From assembly GCA_964006375.1 (NCBI GenBank), contig OZ023265.1, forward strand, positions 116,015,858-116,079,857: DNA of 64,000 nucleotides, in the 5' to 3' direction. A program made the translations under genes and the position numbers. Positions within the stretch are counted from its first letter, which is position 1. Every line of letters begins with the position of its first letter. Under the pieces are notes generated by a model, which worked only from the letters and a program-made list of their open reading frames with translations, did no database searches and had not been told where the DNA came from. Of the stretch, positions 10,985 through 22,130 are shown piece after piece. This DNA comes from Tillus elongatus (Eukaryota > Arthropoda > Insecta > Coleoptera > Cleridae).

Positions 10985-11149
10985 GGTAAAGGAAATATGT
11001 AAGGACACTCTAAGGCCTCAATCTGCTTACTCCTTAGAGTGATGGACAAAGGTGGGTAAAGGAAATATGTAAGGACACTCTAAGGCCTCAATCTGCCTAC
11101 TCCTTAGAGTGCTGGACAAAGGTGGGTAAAGGAAATATGTAAGGACACT
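10985..11149. repeat. 70-bp tandem units, 2.3 copies
   Basis: Two complete units and one partial unit of the same 70-bp repeat, on the 5' side of PLE copy 1. The partial unit breaks at GGACACTC, where copy 2 coding sequence starts. Confidence 0.93.
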
Positions 11150-11912
11150 CCTCCTATAGTAGTTCACAACCTTTCAAATTCCACCATAAGTGACGTCGCC
11201 ATCAAAGTCCTATCCAAAGGTTTTAATTTTGCACCAACCCCTAAATTCATCCCAACAGAAAAGATAATTTCTCAATCAGAAGATGCGATAACACACTTAC
11301 CGACTGACGAAGCTGAAATTACGAGACAAGACATTGCCAGGATATTACGTTCTGCCAAACCTCCACCTTCCAACCTTTCTCCTCACGAACGACAGGCAAT
11401 CAGAGACCTAAACCGAAACACAGAAATTATAATACTACCAGCAGACAAAGGCAACGCTACAGTCATACTTGACAAAACAGACTACATACAAAAGATGGAC
11501 AATATACTAAACAACACAGACTACAAACAAATCCCTAACGACCCTACAACTTATCTGGAAAAGAAAACCAAAACTATCATCAACAACTCCCAACTCAATC
11601 CTGACCTCAAAAAAGAACTAATCCCCCCGCGAAAAATCATCTCGCATCCCTAGAAAATATGGTCTCCCGAAAATCCATAAGCCTGATATTTCCCTTCGCC
11701 CCATCGTAAGTGCCCACCGTTCACCCACACAAAAACTTGCAAAACATCTAGCCAAAACTCTCCAACCATTAGTAGAAAACGCTACATCCTATGTCAAAAA
11801 CTCCACCCATTTCATCGACCTTCTTCAAAACAACACCATTTCTCAAAACGACATCCTAGTTAACACACAAAATTTCCCACGATACCTTAGCCCTTGTAGA
11901 ACACTGCAGATC
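11150..11912 (+). pseudogene. PLE RT N-terminal portion (copy 2)
   Basis: Carries the same motifs as copy 1 ([31 protein letters not shown]) but has an extra C in a run near 11627 (six Cs against five in copy 1), which breaks the frame. It also has the same loss of the motif A block after NDILV near 11860. Truncated at its 5' end by the head-to-head junction. Confidence 0.8.
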
Positions 11913-11954
11913 TAACACTTATTTCCTTTTTCAAAACAAATTTTACAAACAAGT

Positions 11955-13323
11955 TCGAGGTGCTCCAATGGGTTCACCCCTCTCTCCTGCATTGGCCAAC
12001 ATTTTCATGGAAAACTTCGAGACACAAGCCCTCAATTCATCCCAACTTAAACCAACGTGTTGGTTAAGATACGTTGACGACATTTTCGCTGTCTGGCCAC
12101 ACGGCAAAGAATCTCTAGACGAATTCCTTTCTTACCTAAATAACATCAACCCCCAAATGCAGTTCACCATGGAAATGGAAAATAATTTTTCTTTGCCTTT
12201 CTTAGATGTACGCATCACTAAAAACCCAGTCAGAGGATTTTCTTACACTGTCTACCGAAAACCAACCCACACTAATCGATATCTTAACGCCCAATCTCAC
12301 CATCACCCATCGCAACTAAATTCCGTGATTCGAACATTAGTAACACGATCCCTTAGACTAACGGACAACAACAACAAACAGACAGAATTAAACTTTTTAA
12401 GACAGACATTGCTAGAAAACGGATACGACAACAATCACATACTACGAAACATTAGAAACGCACAACAACAAACCACTACACCACAACAAGAACAAACAGC
12501 CTCCACACCACAACACACAGCGTTTTTACCACACATTAAAGGTGTCACCGACAAAATCAGCCGAATTTTCCGAACCCATAATATCAAAACCGTATTCACA
12601 ACAGACCAAAAACTGTCAAATCTTATAAAAACTCCCAAGGATACGATTCCAAACGAATCCCACGGAGTTTACGAAATTCCTTGTTCCGACTGTTCCCGAA
12701 CTTACGTAGGACAAACAAACAGACGCATCCACAATAGAATATACGAACACGCCCTCGCAGTTAGAAAATCCGACCCCTCATCGGCGCTGGCCATGCATCA
12801 TATTCATACAGGGCACAAAATAGACTTCGATAATGCCAAAACAATAGCACCGGTTTACAATTTCAAAACGAGAATTATCCGCGAAGCAATCGAGATTGAA
12901 AAACGTCCCGATTGTTTAAATAAGAGATATGATGGTCTTCGCCTTCCGACTACTTGGAAACCTATTATATCTTCTTTACAAACACACAAAAAGGAAATAA
13001 ATTCCACAGACAATTTTATTGCATCATTATCTGCCGTAACAAATGCCGGTGACCCTCTTAATCTTCCTCTAGATACCGTGACCAAAGCCCCCCACTTAAT
13101 TGACGGTGACCCCAGTACTTTCACTGATGACGCAACAGGTAGACGGAACGACATATATAAGATCAGACTTGCAACGAACTGCCAGATCTCTCTGAGGCCT
13201 AGGGTTGAACACACTGAGACCTCACAGACGATCTCCGGCGAGATTTGGGGAGTATTCAGATTGAGGCCCCGTAATCGAGCTACAACAACCCAACCTACCT
13301 TTATCCACCGCTCTAAGGAGTAG
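11955..13323 (+). pseudogene. PLE RT C-terminal half + GIY-YIG endonuclease (copy 2)
   Basis: 451-codon open frame from MGSPLSPALANIF. Here the catalytic box is the intact YVDD (RYVDDIFAVW), unlike YVDH in copy 1. The GIY-YIG domain is complete (GVYEIPC, TYVGQT, NRIYEH, REAIEIEKRP). The stop lies in the first 70-bp unit. Although this half is intact, it is disconnected from motif A and the N-terminus, so it cannot make a full RT as it stands. It could in principle express an endonuclease-containing fragment; there is no evidence for that. Confidence 0.85.
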
Positions 13324-13576
13324 GCAGATTGAGGCCTTAGAGTGTCCTTACATATTTCCTTTACCTACCTTTGTCCACCACTCTAAGGAGTAGGCAGATT
13401 GAGGCCTTAGAGTGTCCTTACATATTTCCTTTACCCACCTTTGTCCATCACTCTAAGGAGTAGGCAGATTGAGGCCTTAGAGTGTCCTTACATAATTTCC
13501 TTTACCCACCTTTGTCCATCACTCTAAGGAGTAAGCAGATTGAGGCCTTAGAGTGTCCTTACATATTTCCTTTACC
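13298..13576. repeat. 70-bp tandem array, 4 units (reverse orientation)
   Basis: Four units of the same repeat as 7580-8281 in reverse complement, at the 3' end of PLE copy 2. Confidence 0.93.
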
Positions 13577-13615
13577 TCTTGAAAATGGCTCCAAAACAGG
13601 AGCCGAAACGTCGAG
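13577..13615 (+). ncRNA. PLE hammerhead-like hairpin
   Basis: GGCTCC (13587-13592), loop, GGAGCC (13599-13604), GAAAC (13605-13609), GTC (13610-13612). The core box is degenerate as in the other PLE copies. A decayed cousin lies at 14209-14255. Confidence 0.4.
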
Positions 13616-13659
13616 TTTCCATAAATTCTGGACGCGGTTTAACCCGAGAACCAAGCATG

Positions 13660-13663
<4 letters not shown>

Positions 13664-13741
<78 letters not shown>
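13664..13741. repeat. (TA)n tract
   Basis: TA run forming the right border of the PLE pair. Confidence 0.98.
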
Positions 13742-13744
<3 letters not shown>

Positions 13745-13939
13745 CTTATTTGAAACATTTTTTGCAAAGTCTCACCATCGATACCTCTCTATTAGCGACT
13801 TTTTAAAAATAAAAATTCACGAAAATGTTAATTTACTAGATAAGAATGATTTCTATTTATATGTTTAAAATGTAGGAATTTACTATTTGATTATTTTGAG
13901 ATTTATCTACTTTATTTTATTGTAAATAATGGATTTTTT
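13742..13939. other. No recognisable feature
   Basis: AT-rich, no gene or repeat recognised. Confidence 0.4.
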
Positions 13940-14280
13940 TTATTGTTCAAACGTTTTTAAATTTTTGTTTTGAAACACCATGCTTCTCAGAAGAAGAAAC
14001 CACTAAACAGCGTATGTTTATATTACGTTTTTTTCTTGAACTCATGCAAAAATTAACAGTCCTAAAAATTTGCATTTAATTAGGAAGCACCTTACATATA
14101 CAAAGTGATTCAAAAGAACCATAGTGTGACATGGGGGTAGGCAGATTAGAGGTCCCGGGATCGAACTACGACTGACCTGACCTAACCTAATATCATTTTC
14201 CATAATCTTGAGAATGGCTCCAAATCAGGGGCCGAAATATCGAGAAATAAATAATGTTGGACGCGGTTTTACATATATAC
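13940..14280 (+). repeat. Interspersed repeat family C
   Basis: Shares with 17175-17449 the blocks CACTAAACRGCRTATGTTTA, TTTAATTAGGAAGCACC and GAGGTCCCGGGATCGAACTA. The 3' part (14209-14260) is a decayed PLE-type hairpin (GGCTCC/GGGGCC, GAAATATCGAG, then GGACGCGGTTTTA), so this is probably an old PLE-derived repeat. Confidence 0.65.
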
Positions 14281-15035
14281 ATATATATGACTTGCGGTAA
14301 GATCTACATCTTACTGCTGTAGCAGGGGCTTCGGCCTCAAGTTCGTAAACTGGTATACAGCAGGATACACATACCGGTTACATTCCTTTTGAGGTTCGTC
14401 AATATGCCATACCTGCCTGCCTTAAGGCCGGCTTGTTGGAGCGCAGGCCTCGCATTGGTTACTGATCACCTGTACATCCACAGAAAGAAAAAAACTGTGC
14501 TAGAAATGCGAAAGCAGTAAAATGCTTTTAAAAGAAATTGCAAGGACGACGACACATTTTGTTGGATATATTCTGAGGCATAATAACTTTCTGACAAATT
14601 TATTTGAGTAACACATTCTTGGAAAAATGGAAGAGGTAAACCAAGAGGAAAACTTGATGAAGTCCGAGTAAAATTTAAACAGCTAATGGAGACGGAGCGT
14701 CATGGTTGCGCAATGCGACATCGCTATTAAGCTGTGGTCATGGTGACTCTAAAAATCAAAGTTCTTAGCAAAATGACTGGAAATTAGAGAGAACATAACC
14801 AGTTGTGTTACTAAACTGCATTATGATGAGAGAAGACGTAAAATGTAATATACCCACAAACATAATATATTTATTGATATGACAGTTGCACCAAAATACT
14901 TTATGCATATGTAATCTACGCGTAATCAGTAATCACGTTATGAATTTGATTTATTGCTTTTGACCTTGGCAATTTACTGTCTCATCAGTAGCGATAGCAA
15001 TACGTGTTTAATGTTTAAAGTAATTAAACTTTTAA
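14281..15035. other. Upstream region of PGRP, no gene seen
   Basis: Mostly AT-rich sequence; 14290-14460 is GC-richer and may be part of an unrecognised repeat. A GATA motif (GCGATAGC) lies near 14992. Confidence 0.4.
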
Positions 15036-15045
15036 GGGGATCCAC
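15036..15045 (+). promoter_or_regulatory. kappa-B-like site upstream of PGRP
   Basis: GGGGATCCAC fits the NF-kB/Relish-type consensus (GGGRNWYYCC) at nine of ten positions and lies 35 bp upstream of the TATA box. Such sites often control insect PGRP genes; binding here is inferred. Confidence 0.35.
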
Positions 15046-15079
15046 TGTACACCATAAGATGGCTTCATTTACACAACCA

Positions 15080-15087
15080 TATATAAA
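15080..15087 (+). promoter_or_regulatory. TATA box of PGRP
   Basis: TATATAAA 54-61 bp upstream of the start codon, with no other strong TATA-like element in the local promoter. No consensus TCAGT initiator is seen about 30 bp downstream. Confidence 0.55.
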
Positions 15088-15140
15088 TAGAAATAACAGT
15101 GAACATGCTTTGTTAATGTCCCAGTTGTTATAATACCAAA

Positions 15141-15722
15141 ATGTTGTATAATTTGCATTTAAGTTTGTGTCTTTTGTGTTTAAGTTTTGCTGTTATTGAT
15201 TCGTGTCCGAATATCATTTCTCGAAATGAATGGAAAGCTAAAGATAGCCGCGAAAATAAACTCTTAGGCACAAATCCTCCTCAGTTTGTTGTAGTTCACC
15301 ATTCTGACACACCAGAATGCCTAACCGAAAGTGCTTGCAAAAGAAGAGTACAGAACATTCAAGATTATCACATGAATCACAACACCTGGAAGGACATCGG
15401 ATACAATTTTTTGATTGGTGGTGACGGCAACGTATACGAAGGAAGAGGGTGGAGGTTCCATGGAGCTCATTGTCCAGAATATAACTCCAAGAGTATCGGT
15501 GTTTGTCTTATCGGTGATTTTATGAATAAAAGTCCACCAGAGATTCAAATGCAGGCTCTTAAAGATTTAATAGAGTGTGGAGTAAATAATGGAAAGGTTG
15601 GAAAGGATTATCATGTGATTGGACACAGGCAAGGACGACGTACAAGCTGCCCAGGTGATAAGCTCTTTGAGGAAATAAAGAAACTGTCCCATTTTGACAG
15701 CGACATAGAAATTAAAAGATAG
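15141..15722 (+). CDS. PGRP: Short secreted peptidoglycan recognition protein, likely amidase
   Basis: A 193-residue intact protein with an N-terminal signal peptide (about residues 1-20) and one PGRP/amidase_2 domain, the size of short-type (PGRP-S) proteins. These act extracellularly and bind or cleave bacterial peptidoglycan. Zinc-ligand and catalytic positions of T7-lysozyme-like amidases are present: H53 (VVHH), Y88 (GYNF), H162 (GHR), T168 and C170 (TSCPG). Cys at 170 predicts zinc amidase activity rather than pure recognition. C60 and C66 give the conserved disulphide. No membrane segment follows the domain. The gene has a single exon, with a TATA box and a kappa-B-like site upstream and AATAAA downstream. 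Many insect PGRP genes have introns, so a retrocopy origin is possible, but the promoter elements argue for an active gene. Confidence 0.93.
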   Translation: MLYNLHLSLCLLCLSFAVIDSCPNIISRNEWKAKDSRENKLLGTNPPQFVVVHHSDTPECLTESACKRRVQNIQDYHMNHNTWKDIGYNFLIGGDGNVYEGRGWRFHGAHCPEYNSKSIGVCLIGDFMNKSPPEIQMQALKDLIECGVNNGKVGKDYHVIGHRQGRRTSCPGDKLFEEIKKLSHFDSDIEIKR

Positions 15723-15758
15723 TAGACATTTCAATATTTATTATTAATTCATTTTGTG

Positions 15759-15851
<93 letters not shown>

Positions 15852-16030
15852 TTTGTAGTTGTAGGCAACAGAATTTAAATTATAAGTTTAATTATACCGA
15901 ATGTGTTCGTTTTTCATCTCTTTTTACTGTAGGAATTTTTTCTAGACCATACTAACTCAAATGCTGCCTATAGAGAAGTTGTATTTTAATGTATCTAACT
16001 GAATATTTGAGTTTAATAAACAATAAACCT
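15723..16030 (+). terminator. PGRP 3' UTR with poly(A) signals
   Basis: Two AATAAA hexamers at 15-20 bp-scale spacing (16015-16020 and 16022-16027), about 290 bp after the stop. The 3' UTR contains a (TA)n tract that could form a long hairpin in the mRNA. Confidence 0.6.
15760..15848. repeat. (TA)n tract
   Basis: TA run inside the putative PGRP 3' UTR. Confidence 0.98.
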
Positions 16031-16083
16031 ACTTGATAAATATTTTTCTTCGAATGTACTTGTTTTGGTATCAATTATGTATT

Positions 16084-16380
<297 letters not shown>

Positions 16381-16394
16381 AATGGAACACTCTC

Positions 16395-16948
<554 letters not shown>

Positions 16949-17174
16949 TTTTTTTTGTGTTTTAGAAGTGTAGGGCAGACCCTCTGCTTCAACTCTTGTG
17001 TAACACTCTCTGTATCTAAAATCTTCAGTTTTGGAAATAATTACATTCAGCTTCGAAAAATTTGTTTAACAGATATATTATAATTGATTCTGGGGCTTTT
17101 GACCGTTATATACAGATTATACCAAAATGTAAATCTAGCAGAATAGTCTGAACTAAAATTCACATCCATTGTTT
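16949..17174. other. No recognisable feature
   Basis: AT-rich, no gene or repeat recognised. Confidence 0.4.
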
Positions 17175-17446
17175 CAAACGTTTTCATACTTTTTTTGAAT
17201 TTTTAACACCATCCTTTCACAAGTTCACCACTAAACGGCATATGTTTATATGACTTTTTTTCTTAAAATCATGCAAAGATTAACACTCCTAAAAGTTAAC
17301 ATTTAATTAGGAAGCACCCTATATATACAATGTACAATGTGATTTAAAAGGATCATGATGTCACATGTGGGTAGATGGATTGAGGTCCCGGGATCGAACT
17401 ACGACTCGACTCGGATCTCGACATTTATGCTCGAGCTTAGGAGCCA

Positions 17447-17449
<3 letters not shown>
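17175..17449 (+). repeat. Interspersed repeat family C, second copy
   Basis: Matches 13940-14210 and ends in GGATCTCGACATTTATGCTC next to (TA)n. Confidence 0.65.

Positions 17450-17539
<90 letters not shown>
17450..17539. repeat. (TA)n tract
   Basis: TA run at the 3' end of a family C copy. Confidence 0.98.
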
Positions 17540-17542
<3 letters not shown>

Positions 17543-17884
17543 TTTTAAATGGAGAGCCCCTATTTTGATTATCTAAGCTTATTCTGCATTTAAAATCAAG
17601 AAGATTTTGTATAAGGTTGTTTATTCAAAAAAAAACGTTACTTTTCGAAATATTAGCAATTTTCTATTTTTCTATTACAATAGTGGATTTCACTTTACTT
17701 GGCCACCATGACGTTTACAATACAACTATCAGACACATGCTAAATTAATGCCACTTACTTTTTAATTGCTTGAAACAATCATATGTTTATACAAATGCCG
17801 CTGATTTAAATTTATTTATCATTTTTAGTAATATTTAACTATTATTATATAAATTGTGTTGTTGCTCAATAAATAAATACCCGT

Positions 17885-17887
<3 letters not shown>
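17540..17887. other. No recognisable feature
   Basis: AT-rich, no gene or repeat recognised. Confidence 0.4.

Positions 17888-17959
<72 letters not shown>
17888..17959. repeat. (TA)n tract
   Basis: TA run directly left of the DUF4817 transposon that starts at 17960. Confidence 0.98.
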
Positions 17960-17962
<3 letters not shown>

Positions 17963-18235
17963 GGTGGCGCATTGAAAACGAAACAGACCGATTTGCGTCC
18001 AGATAATTTTTTTTAAGAAACGCTGAAACACGTCAATTTTAATATTGAGGGGGAAATGTTTTGACATAAAACTCAACTTTGTCACATCAACCCTTTAAGG
18101 GTGGTGATAACAACCCTTATATTTTAAACAGGGAACATGGGTCGAGTGTTACATCAATTGAAAGCTCTCTCTTTTCTGAATTTAGCAAACTAATTTTTTT
18201 GGAAGTTTTATCAACTCGTTTAAAAATTATTCACA
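17960..18235. repeat. Left terminal inverted repeat
   Basis: Matches the reverse complement of 19880-20142 with about one change per 12 bp, including the AGGGAACATGGG and GTTTTATCAACTCGTTTA blocks. Confidence 0.85.
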
Positions 18236-18343
18236 GTTGGAGTTGCAAGGACGCATGTCATTCATTGTGATAAGAAATGCACTAATTAGTCAATTTTTCG
18301 TTAAAAAATTAAAAAACAAAACCAAACGTTCAAAAAGGTTTAT

Positions 18344-19568
18344 TCAGTTTAGTAAGTGTTCAAATTGTTGACCACCAGCTTCCATACAAAAGTACAAATT
18401 TTGTTCAAAACGAGCTCTGACATTCTAGAGCATTTGTGGAGTTATTAGACGGCATTCTTCAACAATGCGTCGTCGTAATTCTCACATAGACTCCGGTTCT
18501 GTTGAGAAAATTCTACTCTTTAAATGGCCCCATAGAAAGAAGTCTAAAGGAGTTAAATCCGGTGATCTAGGGGGGCACTAAATAGCACATCTACGCCCAA
18601 TCCATTGCTCTGGAAACTCTCTGTTCAAAAACTCCCTAACACGTTGTGGAAAATGCGTAGGAGCTCCATCTTGTTAAAACACTAATTGATTTTCTTGATA
18701 GCGATCATCATTTACAACAATGTCATTTAGTAGAGGGTAAGCAATATCTTCTAGTAACTCCAAATACATTTCGCCACTCAAATTGCCATCAAGGAAAATT
18801 GATCCGATTAAACGGTCTTAAAAAATGCCAATCCAGACATTCAATTTCTGTGGGGTTTGAGTGTGAACTTGGTGAGAATTTGTTGGATTATTATCTGCCC
18901 AATAACGACAAATATGACGATTGACTGTAGAGTTTAATAAAAACGTATCATCGTCTGAAAAACAAATATTGAACAGAAAGTTCCTGTTATCAGCTATTCG
19001 TGCAGTCATAACTTCACCAAACTCCAGCCGCCGACCAAAATCATCTTCAGTTGCTCTACAAGATGAATTTTATACGGGTGAAATTTATGATGCTTCAATA
19101 TTCGCTGAATAGTTCTTCTTTTAAAGTTTGAAGCAGTGGCCAATTTTCTCGTGCTCAAAGTTGGGTCTGCAGCAATTTGTCCTAAAACTTCAATCTCAGT
19201 AGTGTCATTTCTAACCGGAAATTCACGTTCAGGATCCCGTTTTTTGTTGGCTACTGAACCACTTTTTCGAAACTTTGCACTAACTCCAAAATCTATTTTC
19301 TGTTAAGATGTCTGTTCGGATGTCGTTCATTAAACAAATTTGCGGTACGGTTGGCACAGTCTAACCGGAAATTCACGTTCAGGATCCCGTTTTTTGTTGG
19401 CTACTGAACCACTTTGTCGAAACTTTGCACTAACTCCAAAATCTAATTTCTGTTAAGATGTCTGTTCGGATGTCGTTCATTAAACAAATTTGCGGTACGG
19501 TTGGCACAGTCTTCGTTTTTGAAAAAAAGAGTAATTATTTCAACTCTTTCTTCTACAGAATACACCAT
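18344..19568 (-). pseudogene. DUF4817-type transposase relic with internal duplication
   Basis: Starts MVYSVEERVEIITLFFKN at 19568 and ends GGQQFEHLLN at 18344. HTH (RKLATASNFKRRTIQRILK), catalytic blocks FSDDDTF, QDGAPTHFP and SPDLTPLDFFLWG are all readable, so the three acidic catalytic positions survive. Several in-frame stops (after WIGIF, before QDGAP and others) disable it. A 150-bp segment (50 codons, before the HTH) is exactly duplicated in tandem (19211-19510), lengthening the N-terminus. Expected length without the duplication is about 358 codons, normal for the family. Confidence 0.85.
19211..19510. repeat. Tandem duplication, 2 x 150 bp
   Basis: 19211-19360 and 19361-19510 are almost identical (two or so differences), starting CTAACCGGAAATTCACG. 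The length is a multiple of three, so the duplication is in frame with the transposase. Confidence 0.95.
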
Positions 19569-19639
19569 TGTAAAATTAATATTCGGTAGTACTATCAAGT
19601 ATCAAGCCGACCGATAAACTGAAATAATAAACCGCATTT

Positions 19640-19730
19640 CTCTCATTCCGATAAGAAATGTTCTGATAGTCAATTGTTTGTTTACAAACCAACAAAACAT
19701 TGACTATCAGCACATTTCTGATCGGAATGA
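19640..19730. repeat. Short inverted repeat (hairpin)
   Basis: CTCATTCCGATAAGAAATGT and ACATTTCTGATCGGAATGAG bracket a further pairing TGATAGTCAAT/ATTGACTATCA with a short loop. It lies between the transposase start and the right inverted repeat. Confidence 0.8.
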
Positions 19731-19810
19731 GTGCATCTTCAACTGTGAATAATTTTCACTTGCTGCATCTTGATGTTTTAGCTTTTTTTTTTAATTCGCT
19801 AATGAGGAGA

Positions 19811-19814
<4 letters not shown>

Positions 19815-19882
<68 letters not shown>
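19815..19882. repeat. (TA)n tract
   Basis: TA run inserted in or next to the right inverted repeat. Confidence 0.98.
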
Positions 19883-19885
<3 letters not shown>

Positions 19886-20138
19886 GAGTTGATAAAACTT
19901 CCAAAAAAAATAGTGTGCTGAATTCAGAAAAGAAAGAGCTTTCAAATGATGTAACACTCGGCCCATGTTCCCTATTTAAAATATAAGGGTTGTTATCACT
20001 ACCCTTAAGTGGTTGATGTGACAAAAATGAGTTTTGTGTCAAAAGATGTCCCCCTCAATATTAAAAATGACGTGTTTCAGCGTTTCTTAAAAAAAAATTG
20101 TTTGGACGCAAATCGGTCTGTTTCGTTTTCAATGCGCC

Positions 20139-20142
<4 letters not shown>
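19880..20142. repeat. Right terminal inverted repeat
   Basis: Partner of 17960-18235. Confidence 0.85.
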
Positions 20143-20223
<81 letters not shown>

Positions 20224-20235
20224 GTATGTATATAT
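20143..20235. repeat. (TA)n tract with TATG tail
   Basis: Pure TA to 20211, then TATG units; right flank of the transposon ending at 20142. Confidence 0.97.
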
Positions 20236-20299
20236 GAGTGTGCCATTTAAAACTCCATATGCCATTTTCTTCAAAACTAAATGGGATTTTTGAAAATTG

Positions 20300-20705
20300 T
20301 TTAAGGTGCTAGATTAAGGACGCGAAAGGCTTAAATTTTGGTGAAAAAAATATTTTTATTATCACAGAAGTAGATGTCGCTGCTGAGGAAAGAAAATTTT
20401 TGATCCTCAGGTTATTGAAATAGGTTACATTTGATAAACAATTTAAATCCAAATAAATTTGTGCGCATTCGTAACTTTTATAAAATCAACCGCTTTTTAG
20501 ATATTTGAGATTAAGTGTAGCATTGCGCGCAAGATAAAAACCTCCGAAAATTTTTAATACAAGTACTGGACACTAGGTTTTTTGGAATGTTTTACATAAA
20601 TAAATAGATATCATTGAAACACTGTAGTCAGGTTATTGTACAGCTTCCGGTTTTGCCGGAAATTATTTTTCTTTAATTCAAATAGAACAGACTGTATTTT
20701 GTTTT
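20300..20705. repeat. Inverted repeat, left arm of a 4.9-kb composite
   Basis: Shares, in reverse complement with 24825-25195, ATATTTTTATTATCACA, CAATTTAAATCCAAATAAA-type sequence, the GGTTATTG...CTTCCGG block and TTCAAATAGAACAGACTG. The transposase relic just inside it suggests these are the inverted repeats of a DUF4817 element. Confidence 0.7.
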
Positions 20706-20834
20706 ACAGTCGGAAAGATCCTACATTTTTAGACAATTTTTAAAGTACAACCATATGTATAAAAATTTAATTGTATACAGACAATAGAAAAATACGGTAT
20801 GTATGATGAAAAGGAAATTAACATTAGGTTACCC

Positions 20835-21290
20835 AAAAACAAACAGGAGACCAAGTTGACCGCCTGATAAATTCATTAGTACCCAATCACTTTCCAGAAA
20901 ATCTGTTATGTAGATAGTTTTGTACCGTGATTGCATTATGAGGAGGTGTCGCATCCTGTTTACATCCATAAAATATTATAGAATAAGTTATTATTCTCCT
21001 CACAAAGCACTGATAACTGAGCTGCGAAATCAAGCTTCCGCTGCTCATCGCCAGATCTTAAATGATGGGGAAGATAAACTTTATAGGGACAATACTTATT
21101 TCTCTTCAAAATCCTTTGGCAAGACGTAATGGAAACTTTTGACTGGGCTTGTAATCACTTTAGGGATGTGTGAGGATCATTATTAATAATCTGCAATACA
21201 TGTGCTACGTTTTCAGATGTTACAGTTTTTGCTCGAAATTTTTGTTTCTTATAACTGCCCTGATTCTTTAAGTTTGGGCATAAACTTGCA
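20835..21290 (-). pseudogene. DUF4817-type transposase relic, internally deleted
   Basis: Minus strand: HTH part NKYCPYKVYLPHHLRSGDEQ (21030-21100), preceded by a KTVTSENVAHVLQIINNDPH block. It then passes directly to the C-terminal block HNAITVQNYLHNRFSGK (about 20880-20945), so the central catalytic domain is missing. Frameshifts and stops are present throughout. Confidence 0.65.
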
Positions 21291-21309
21291 AATATTTTTA
21301 GAATCTGCT

Positions 21310-22130
21310 TTTATTATTTTTAACTCCACATCGTCAATACTGGTGGAAGAATTATTTTTCGCATAAACGTCGTGAAAAGTGTTGAAACATTTAAAAAACA
21401 TGTTTTGGGAACGAAAATTGTTTGTGTCTGTCGGTCTCTATGTCTATCTGTTTGTAGCGACGATAACTTTAGAACGAATTGAGATATCCACTTCAAATTT
21501 TGTGTACAGTTAGCACCCGACAAATGAACGGTTCAGATTGTTTTTGAGTAAAATCGCCCGAGGGTGTAGGGGGTGAATGGGGGTGATTTGGTGAAAATTG
21601 ATATTTTTTCGTTAAACTGGAGTAATATAACGTTTTAGGGTTTGTTTATCAGAAAACTTTCGATTTCATGAAACGTCTGCTATTCTGTGCTGAAATACTT
21701 TAAGGGTTGAATGTGTGGGGTGGAATATTGGTGACAGAAATGTCGGATTTTTTTTGGTAAAACGGCGTAAAAATGAAAACATACAGAAAACTTCATTCAA
21801 TAACTTTCGAACGAATTGAGATATCATCTTCAAAGTTGGTATCCAGTTAGCACCCGACAAAGGAACGCTTCGAATTGTTTTTGGGTAAGATTTCTTCAGG
21901 GGGTTTGGCGATAAATAAGGGGTGTTTGGTGAAAATTCACATCTTTTCGTTAAACGTCGAGTAATATAACGTTTCAGAAGTTTACGGGTACAGGAATACG
22001 AATATTTTTTTTGTTAGCAAGTCATGGACCCTAAATTCATTTCATGAGAATATCTATCTCAGGAGAGTAGATTATCACAGATATGTGGAAGTTATGATTC
22101 AATCTGCAGCACTATTTATTATTTGTTCCA
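21310..22130 (+). repeat. Interspersed repeat family A
   Basis: Reverse-complement counterpart of 3240-4020; includes GTAATATAACGTTTTAGGGT and AAGTCATGGACCCTAAATTC. Confidence 0.75.

Larger units (their letters stand above)
7457..11149 (-). mobile_element. Penelope-like element, copy 1
   Basis: Minus-strand PLE with a pseudo-LTR organisation. The segment with the GGAGCC-hairpin/GAAACGTC motif occurs at both 10860-10984 (5') and 7457-7579 (3'), and 70-bp tandem units occur on both sides (about 2.3 units 5', 10 units 3'). The coding region carries RT and a C-terminal GIY-YIG endonuclease. Its 5' end joins copy 2 head-to-head at about 11149. Confidence 0.85.
11150..13663 (+). mobile_element. 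Penelope-like element, copy 2 (5'-truncated)
   Basis: Plus-strand PLE nearly identical to copy 1 and joined head-to-head to it, starting inside the coding region (equivalent to about 10410 of copy 1). It ends with four 70-bp units and a partial pseudo-LTR that stops at CATGTCTCA next to a (TA)n tract. 5'-truncated inverted partners are typical of Penelope insertions. Confidence 0.85.
17960..20142 (-). mobile_element. DUF4817-type mariner-like element flanked by (TA)n
   Basis: Inverted ends CAGGGTGGCGCATTGAAAAC (left) and its reverse complement (right) extend about 270 bp, and a transposase relic is on the minus strand between them. Both sides abut (TA)n runs, consistent with insertion into a TA microsatellite. 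The right repeat is itself interrupted by another (TA)n (19815-19882) and a small family-B-like piece. Confidence 0.83.
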
